The notes below the pieces were generated by a model. It did no database searches. It worked only from the letters and a program-made list of their open reading frames with translations, and was not told where the DNA came from. This document shows, in pieces, positions 51,601-60,600 of a stretch of 64,000 nucleotides of DNA (positions within the stretch are counted from its first letter, which is position 1; every line of letters begins with the position of its first letter). Source of the stretch: Ampullaceana balthica (lineage: Eukaryota; Mollusca; Gastropoda; Lymnaeidae); NCBI GenBank assembly GCA_944989445.1, contig CALYLW010000169.1:518811-582810 (forward strand), read 5' to 3'. The translations under genes and the position numbers were made by a program.

Positions 51601-54600
51601 CCACAGCAAAAATAAATCCTGGTATGTCTGTGCAGCACCTGGGTCTCGTCTTGAACGTCTGAAGTAAAACCCTTCTCTCTGGCATCAGGTGGTAGTCTTT
51701 AGCTTCATCCAGCAGATCTCTGGAACATAAGAAAATAATGTAAGATGGTGGCCAGTGAAGTTTATGGTAGGGAATTTTATATTGTATCCAAGCAACAACG
51801 TCTATAGTGGTTAGAGAGACATGTAAGTAGATGTGTTACAAGCTGTGTTACAAGATGTGTTACAGGTTGTGTTACAAGCTGTGTTACAGGTTGTAGTACA
51901 GGTTGTGTTACATGTTGTGTTACAAGCTGTGTTACAAGCTGTGTTACAGGTTGTGTTACAGGTTGTGTTACAAGATATGTTACAAGCTGTGTTACAAGCT
52001 GTGTTACAAGCTGTGTTACAAGCTGTGTTACAAGCTGTGTTACAAGCTGTGTTACAAGCTGTGTTACAAGTTGTGTTACAAGCTGTGTTACAGGTTGTGT
52101 TACATGTTGTGTTACAGGTTGTATTACAGGTTGTGTTACAAGCTGTGTTACAGGTTGTGTTACAAGCTGTGTTACAAGCTGTGTTACAAGCTGTGTTACA
52201 AGCTGTGTTACAAGCTGTGTTACAGGTTGTGTTACAAGCTGTGTTACAAGCTGTTGTGTTACAAGCTGTTGTGTTACAAGCTGTTGTGTTACAAGCTGTG
52301 TTACAAGCTGTGTTACAAGCTGTGTTACAAGCTATGTTACAAGCTGTGTTACAAGCTGTGTTACAAGTTGTTACTTTGAGGGTGATTGACTTCCTCACTA
52401 ATTTCTACCTACCGGTTATAAACACACATTTCCATTAAATACCAGATCAGTCAATAAAACAGAAATAATGCAGATGATAAATGGTCTTAAAAAATTCTGT
52501 TCTTTCAAGATTCAAAAGATATCGTTTGTCTTTTCTAATGCGGTATTGTAAATAACATGTGAGAATCAAGTGGCAGAAAGATGTGTTCCACAAATTTAGT
52601 GGCCTCAGGATTAGAAGGTATTCAATGATTAAGATCATGCAGATAGATTGAAGGCCTTAGTGGTAAAAGTACTTAGTCACATTTTTGTCAAATTCAATCT
52701 AAACAGTGAACATTAAACACCTGGTTTAGACCAATCTACTGTAGAATGTTGAAAACAATACAATGTTACTAGGTCCAAGTTTTTAACAGCCTAAAAATTA
52801 AGTTGCAATAGTCAATGAGACAAAATAATTAAAACTTAATTATCTGAAAATGCTAAATTTGTGACTTAAGTACTTTTAGCACTAAACTCTTCAACTGGAA
52901 CCTAATAACCTTAAAATGAAATCAATTAACTATCATAAGACCATAGCCACAAGTTAAAATTATCTATGTCAATAACATAAAACAGTTTTTTTTAAAAATT
53001 TAATAAAGAATTCCTGGAAAAAATGTAACATTTCATGATTACATTGCTCAGTTTGTCAGATTTCACAACCAGCAAAATGATTTAAGCCTATCAGGACTAT
53101 TTCCTACTTTGCCAATGAGCTAAACACACACTCAACAATGTGCAGTCGATGTCCTACCTGCACAGTAAGGAGTATTGTCCTATCTGCATTTTAAGGAGTA
53201 ATGTCCTACCTGCACTGTAAGGAGTAATGTCCTACCTGCACTGTAAGGAGTAATGTCCTACCTGCAATGTAAGCAGTTATGTCCTACCTGCACTGTAAGG
53301 AGTAATGTCCTACCTGCACTGTAAGGAGTAATGTCCTACCTGAACTGTAAGGAGTAATGTCCTACCAGCACTGTAAGGAGTAATGTCCTACCTGCACTTT
53401 AAGGAGTAATGCCCTTTCTGCACTTTAAGGAGTAATGTCCTACCTGTACTGTAAGGAGTAATGTCCTACCTGTACTGTAAGGAGTAATGTCCTACCTGCA
53501 CTGTAAGGAGTTCTTGATGATGTCCTCTGTGGCCACTGAATCGCTCAGGTACTGGGGCGTCAGCAATGGCAGTCGTACTTTGACCATCAGCTCTGGCAAA
53601 TCTTTGACACGGTTGTCTGGGTCCTGCTTGATCCAACGCATGGCTGCCTCAAACACCTGTCATGACAGTTGGAATAATTTAGTGTCAGACAAAGCACATT
53701 ACTTGCTTGGCTTTTGTGAAACACAATGGACACAAGCTGGTCGGTACACACTGACTTCAGGTGAAACACAATGGACACGAGCTGGTCGGTTCACACTGAC
53801 TTCAGGTGAAACACAATGGACACAAGCTGGTCGGTTCACACTGACTTCAGGTGAAACACAATGGACACAAGCTGGTCGGTTCACACTGACTTCAGGTGAA
53901 ACACAATGGACACAAGCTGGTCGGTTCACACTGACTTCAGGTGAAACACAATGGACACAAGCTGGTCGGTTCACACTGACTTCAGGTGAAACACAATGGA
54001 CACAAGCTGGTCGGTTCACACTGACTTCAGGTGAAACACAATGGACACAAGCTGGTCGGTTCACACTGACTTCAGGTGAAACACAATGGACACAAGCTGG
54101 TCGGTTCACACTGACTTCAGGTGAAACACAATGGACACAAGCTGGTCGGTTCACACTGACTTCAGGTGAAACACAATGGACACAAGCTGGTCGGTTCACA
54201 CTGACTTCAGGTGAAACACAATGGACACAAGCTGGTCGGTTCACACTGACTTCAGGTGAAACACAATGGACACAAGCTGGTCGGTTCACACTGACTTCAG
54301 GTGAAACACAATGGACACAAGCTGGTCGGTTCACACTGACTTCAGGTGAAACACAATGGACACAAGCTGGTCGGTTCACACTGACTTCAGGTGAAACACA
54401 ATGGACACAAGCTGGTCGGTTCACACTGACTTCAGGTGAAACACAATGGACACAAGCTGGTCGGTTCACACTGACTTCAGGTGAAACACAATGGACACGA
54501 GCTGGTCGGTTCACACTGACTTCAGGTGAAACACAATGGACACGAGCTGGTCGGTTCACACTGACTTCAGGTGAAACACAATGGACACAAGCTGGTCGGT

Positions 54601-57600
54601 TCACACTGACTTCAGGTGAAACACAATGGACACAAGCTGGTCGGTTCACACTGACTTCAGGTGAAACACAATGGACACGAGCTGGTCGGTTCACACTGAC
54701 TTCAGGTGAAACACAATGGACACAAGCTGGTCGGTTCACACTGACTTCAGGTGAAACACAATGGACACAAGCTGGTCAGTTCACACTGACTTCAGGTGAA
54801 ACACAATGGACACAAGCTGGTCAGTTCACACTGACTTCAGGTGAAACACAATGGACACGAGCTGGTCGGTTCACACTAGGGGTCTACCGATATATCAGCT
54901 GGCCGATATATCGGCACCGATCAGGATATCGGCAATATCGGTATCGGTAGCATGTAAAGGTCCCAATATTGACGTCACCGATATTTCATAATAAGTGATA
55001 TTTTGACCAAAAAACAACAACAACAACAAAAAACAACTATCATTTAGATTTACTATATCTCGACATATTAATATATCGATCCCGATACCGGTATTGAAAT
55101 AGCCAAAAGAGTATTAGTATTAATATCTACAGCCACGATACAGTGTGCCATGTGCTATGATATTTTTAGGTATCGGCCGATTTTCGTATGCTCGGAAATA
55201 CTGTGTAAATAGCGATGCCAAGTATACCATAATTGCGCTAATAAATGGATAACATGTAAACATTATATTCACGTAATTGCTCTAATTCTAATAGCAAAGA
55301 TGCACGCAGAATCGCAGATGTCTAAAACATTTCGTTTCGTATGGAATAACAAAATGTACCGTGTGCAGATACATAATGGGATACATCTGTAAGCAGATGT
55401 AGTCAGACACAATGAATGGGATACATCTGTAAGCAGATGTAGTCAGACACAATGAATGGGATACATCTGGGGGCATAAGAACGAGATGACTGGAAAATTC
55501 TTGTATAGGCCCTGACCCAAAAGTTCGTAAGTAAATACGAAAATAAATAAGCAAGCAAGTTTTACTTCAAGAGCTGTAAATAAAATTGTATGAAAAATTG
55601 TTGTACTTGTTCCTCTGTAGTGACATACAGTTCATCTCTTGACAGGATCTCTAGGACTTCTGACTTGGGCAAGTGAACAAAGTCGGAGGACTGTGCCACC
55701 TGTGGAGAGAGAGAGACAATTTATATATTTGTGTCCCAATGAAGTTGACTATTTTAATGGCATACACATCCTGTGTCTGTCACTTTGTTATGTAAGCCAA
55801 TAATTAAAGCTAAAAAGCCTGGAAGCCCTATAGTTAAATAACCTGATTGTGTTAAAGGACTTTCCTCAGAACAATTCGAACAGAAAAATTTCACCAAAAA
55901 TTGGTGGTTTTCAACCTTTCACAAACCACAATTGAATAGACTAAATATGAGGATTACATTCTTCCTCTTTAATGGGGTAGATGCAAATAATGAAAATAAT
56001 ATTTTAAAATTTATTGAAGTGATATAAAAGTAACAACAAAGAGGATCTGAATTATTATTTTTAAAATATCTTAAAACAGGGGTGGCAAAACTACGGCCCG
56101 CCAGAGCATATTATGCGGCCCGTAGGCATGTACATGTTGCGATCTTATGTCGATGTTAATTTTGTTTGTTGAGAATTTTAGCTATAATGTATTTTTAAAA
56201 TTTTATTTCGAGTATTTGATCGAATCATGGGATATTAAATCGATTTAAAAAACAAACAAACAAACACAAATCAAAACAAAAAATTGAGGACAAATGTCAT
56301 GTTTTTAATGAAGAATGGACCGGTATATAACGCTTCACGAGCGTTGGCAGCAAAGCAGTCTGCATGCTTTGCCGTGAGTGTGTGAGCGTCTTTAAGGAGT
56401 ACAACTTAAAAAGACACCGCCAAATAAAACATTTGGATTTCGGGCACAATTTAACGTTCAATTTGAACGAAGAGAGAAAAGGGAATAGCCAGGAGTTGGT
56501 TGTTAGTTTAAAGAAGCAGCAAACTTTTTTTCACCAAAAAGTCTTTAATACAAGATGCTGCAAACAAAGCCAGTTTGGTGCTATTCCATAAAAATGTAAA
56601 TCGAGCAAGTCTTTTTCTGACAGCGAATTCATGAACAAATGCTTGTCAGATGCAGCAAACATTATGTGCCTAGAAAATAAAACACAATTTGATAGCATTT
56701 CTTTATTAAGGAAAACTCTAGCAAAGCGTGTTGAAAAATTAGTGACAATTTGATGCACCAACTTCGAGATGCAAGCAAAGACTTTTTGTGGTACTCTCTT
56801 GCGTTGGACGAAAGTACCGATTTACAGGACGCAGCTCAATTGTTGGTATTTATACGGGGAATAAACACTCCTTTTGAACGTCGAATTACTTAGTGTTGAA
56901 CCACTCAAAGACACAACAACAGCCCATGATTTATTCAATGCTGTTGAGAACTGTGTTGAAAGAACTGAATATTATAATATTATCTACCCCAGCAGTGTCC
57001 ACTGGCTGAGTCTATGCAAGATATTGAGGTGAGTGTTTGATCTCAAGGAAGAAATAGTTATGTTCCTGGAGATGAAGGGTTTTGTTTGTGACTTTGTTAC
57101 GAACATTGTTAATGAGAAGTGGAAGTCAGACTTCATGTTTGCTGTTGACATTATGGAAAAGTTAAATGAAATGCATGTCAAACTTCAGGTCAATAGCTTG
57201 TTTGCACATGAAATGTATGTGCATGTTAAATCATTTCAGGCAAAGCTCTCGGCTAGCAGGTGAAAACAGGTTTTGCCATCTTCCTGTGCTGAAACAGAAA
57301 ACCATTTCTGGTGGAGAAGGCTGACAAGTACACGACTCAGTTGGATGCATTGGTCGTGGAATTGAAAAGGAGGTTCCAAGACTTCAAGAACCTCGAACCA
57401 CTCTTCAACATCCTCAGCTCTCCATTTATTTCAGAAGCTGATTCAGCCACAGAGGATATACAGTTACAGCTGATTGACATACAAGCAGATTATAACCTGA
57501 AGAAGTTCAAGTCAGTTCTTCTGCTGGAGTTTTATGACTGTTTGCCAGCCGCAGCATTTCCACACTTAAAAAACTTTGCACAAAAAATTTTTGTCACTAT

Positions 57601-60600
57601 TCACTATTGGGAAAAAAATATGCTGCCAAACTTTTGTCACTATTTGGGTCCACATACATCTGTGAGCACTTTTTTTCTTTGTTCGAAAATAAACAAGTTT
57701 AAGAACAGATCTGATCTGTTTACAGACGCTCCTTCTATACAGAAGATTATTGTGTCTATCGATGTTGACTGACAGCAATTTGAATGCAGTCATGCGAATA
57801 ACAACCAGTAAACTGGTTCCCACAGTTCAAGAACATTATCCAAAATTGTGAACAGTTCAGTGGCGTAGCTAGGGGGTGCAGGGGGGACATATGTCCCCGG
57901 GCACCACGTTAGGGGGCTCCAAAATGAGTATTAAAATTATTTAAATTTAATTTGATGTAAACTAATAAATTTCAATTAAGTTTGCAAGATTGAATTTTGG
58001 AGCTCCACAAATATCTTCTTTACAAACCAGTTGGCAGGCATGATTTTTGCGCCCCCATTGATCATTAAGTAACTATTTTTAGGTTTTGTTCAGATATATT
58101 CCAAAGACGCAGCAAGCCTTGTAAGGGTTATCGTAGAGAAACTGGAATATGATAACATACCTCTAGCCCACTGTCGGTCACAATAACATAACAATGCTGA
58201 TGTAATGACTGGGGATATATCCGTTCTTCAACAGCGAATATGTGCCAGAAATCACAGAGCATTGTTTGCAAACTGTGACAACCACAGCTTAAACTCAGTT
58301 AAACATAGGGTTGCCAGATGTCCGGCAGAAGGAGGACATGTCCTTTTAGCTTAATGTTCTCCGGCCGGCAGGCAAAGCTAAAATCGTTTAAAATGTCGGG
58401 CTTTTCTTACATTTTATATTATAAATTTTATGTATTGTTTTTACAACTATTACATCGTATTATCGTATGTTTACTTTAAATAAAAATAGATTATGGCTAT
58501 TTTTAAAACTTACAAATCTAGACAAGGACGAACAAATCTAGTTCTAGGTTTAAAAATATTGCATTCATTGAAAATGAAATGGAAGAAACAGCAGTATTGG
58601 AGATTATGAGCCGTCTTCACACAACTTTGTAAGTTTTGAAAATAAATTGGAGGAGACATTTGTTACACCGAAAGTCAAGGAGATGTTGAGAAGACTTAAG
58701 CAAAGTGGTCAAGAAGAAGAGTGTGGCAGATGTTAAGTTGGTGTATGAAGCATGCATTATTAGTTACTTAGAAAAGTGGTTGAAAACTTTTTATGAATTT
58801 CAATGCTTTAATTGGATGTACTTTTAATAGATTATATCATAGAATGTAAACTTGATGACCTTTTGGCATGTATATTGTATTTGAACGAGAAGGGTATTGT
58901 CAGGGCTGTTAACAATACTAACAAAAATTATTGGCAATACTAATACCAATACTGCCTGTAAAATCTATTGGCAATACCAGTACAAATTTAAAACCAGTAT
59001 TGCAATACCAATACCAATATTTATTTATTATTGCCTTACCAATACCAATATTTGGGTCATTCGATGAATAAAACGCAAATACGTAATTCATCGATCTATA
59101 TCACTTACATCGTTAAACGATAACAACATTTTTGGGTAATTTAGACCATGTATTTTTAACCAAATTTTGTTCAATAGTTAACACTTGCTGCATCAGTTTT
59201 CCTCAAAGCATTCAAAAGTCTTTAACAACATATTAAATAAGTCGGCATACCTTAACAACCTTAAGCAACAAGATTTTTAATATGTATACTGTACACATAT
59301 TGTGAATGAATGAATGGATGAATGAAGCAAATGACTGTCATAGAAAAGCAAATGATACATAAAAGGTTAAACATCAAACTGTAGTAAAAACAGTCAGACC
59401 GAGTCAGTGGATTGCATCACATCTGGTAAACTAACGATGAACGATGAATTTTAGTAGAGTTCACAGGGTAACGCCACCTATTTGGCCGTTACCACTTAGC
59501 CAGTCGAAGAAAAGTAACCATTTCAAAATGCGCACTGCTCAGCCGTGAACGAAGAGGGGAAAATACTCGTCCTGCTAATGAAAACAACCTTTTAACAGTA
59601 GCGCTTGAAGGAAGTCCTGTATTCAGGTCTATGTATATTTTACGGATATGTGGATAGGCATCCAATGATGCAATACTGTCTGAAGTGTCTGCCAAGTAAT
59701 TATTAATTTCTTGATTCACATCAGGTGAATCATTCACACGATGTCGTCTGGCTGACAATCCAGCGAAGAAGTCTGGATGATTATCTGTACCATCAGCAGC
59801 AGCCGATGTTGCTTTCTGATCATCAGTAGAAGCAACCAACAGTGATTGTGAAACACATCTCTTCAGTGCTTCAATAAGATGCGAACGCTGTAAATCATCA
59901 TCTATCCAGTCCAATTTGAATTTGGGATGTACAATGGATGCCAGCTGAGCATCAATGCTGTCAAACAAGTTTGAAAATCTTCTATCGATGGCATTCACAA
60001 GACATGAAGCTAATGGAGAACAAATTACGAGCCGACCATTCTTTCCTTGATCAAGAAACACTTTTAACTGAGCCTTCATCACGACAAGTGTTGGTAGAAG
60101 GAAACCAATTCCAATGTCTTTTTTAGTTTCACCCTGCAAAATATCTAGTCCACAGCAAACAGGCTTCATAACAGCAACATACTCTTTAACAAATGTTTTC
60201 TGTACAGGCTGTAGTCTTTTGATATAAAGTTCATCACAAAGTTTGTCAAACTAAACTTCCATCACTGGTCAATGCTCATTGCCAAAGATATCATATATGA
60301 TTTGATTTCTATTATCATTCATTTCATTGATCAGTCTCATTCAAAAATTGTTTGGCAATGTCACTCGCAAGATGGCGACACCAAAGAAAAATTTATTATA
60401 TTCAGCTTTATTCACAACCAATGTTGTAGAGAATTTATTGAATATTGCTATTAGTATTGGTTAAAAATCGATACCAATATCAAAAATAATTATTGGCAAT
60501 ACCAATACCAATATCAAATTTCAAGAAGTATTGCAATATCGTCCCAATACTTAAAAAATTATTGGCAATACTACCAATACCAATACAATATTGCAATATT

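Noticed and set aside
51811..52438. Cys/Thr/Asn-rich 150-200-codon frames
   Set aside because: These are the 12-bp repeat read through; no signal peptide or other domain.
53487..54950. A 487-codon plus-strand frame and a 346-codon minus frame over the 45-bp array
   Set aside because: Both are artefacts of a 45-bp period, and they overlap the KLHL18 exon 3 region antisense or out of frame.
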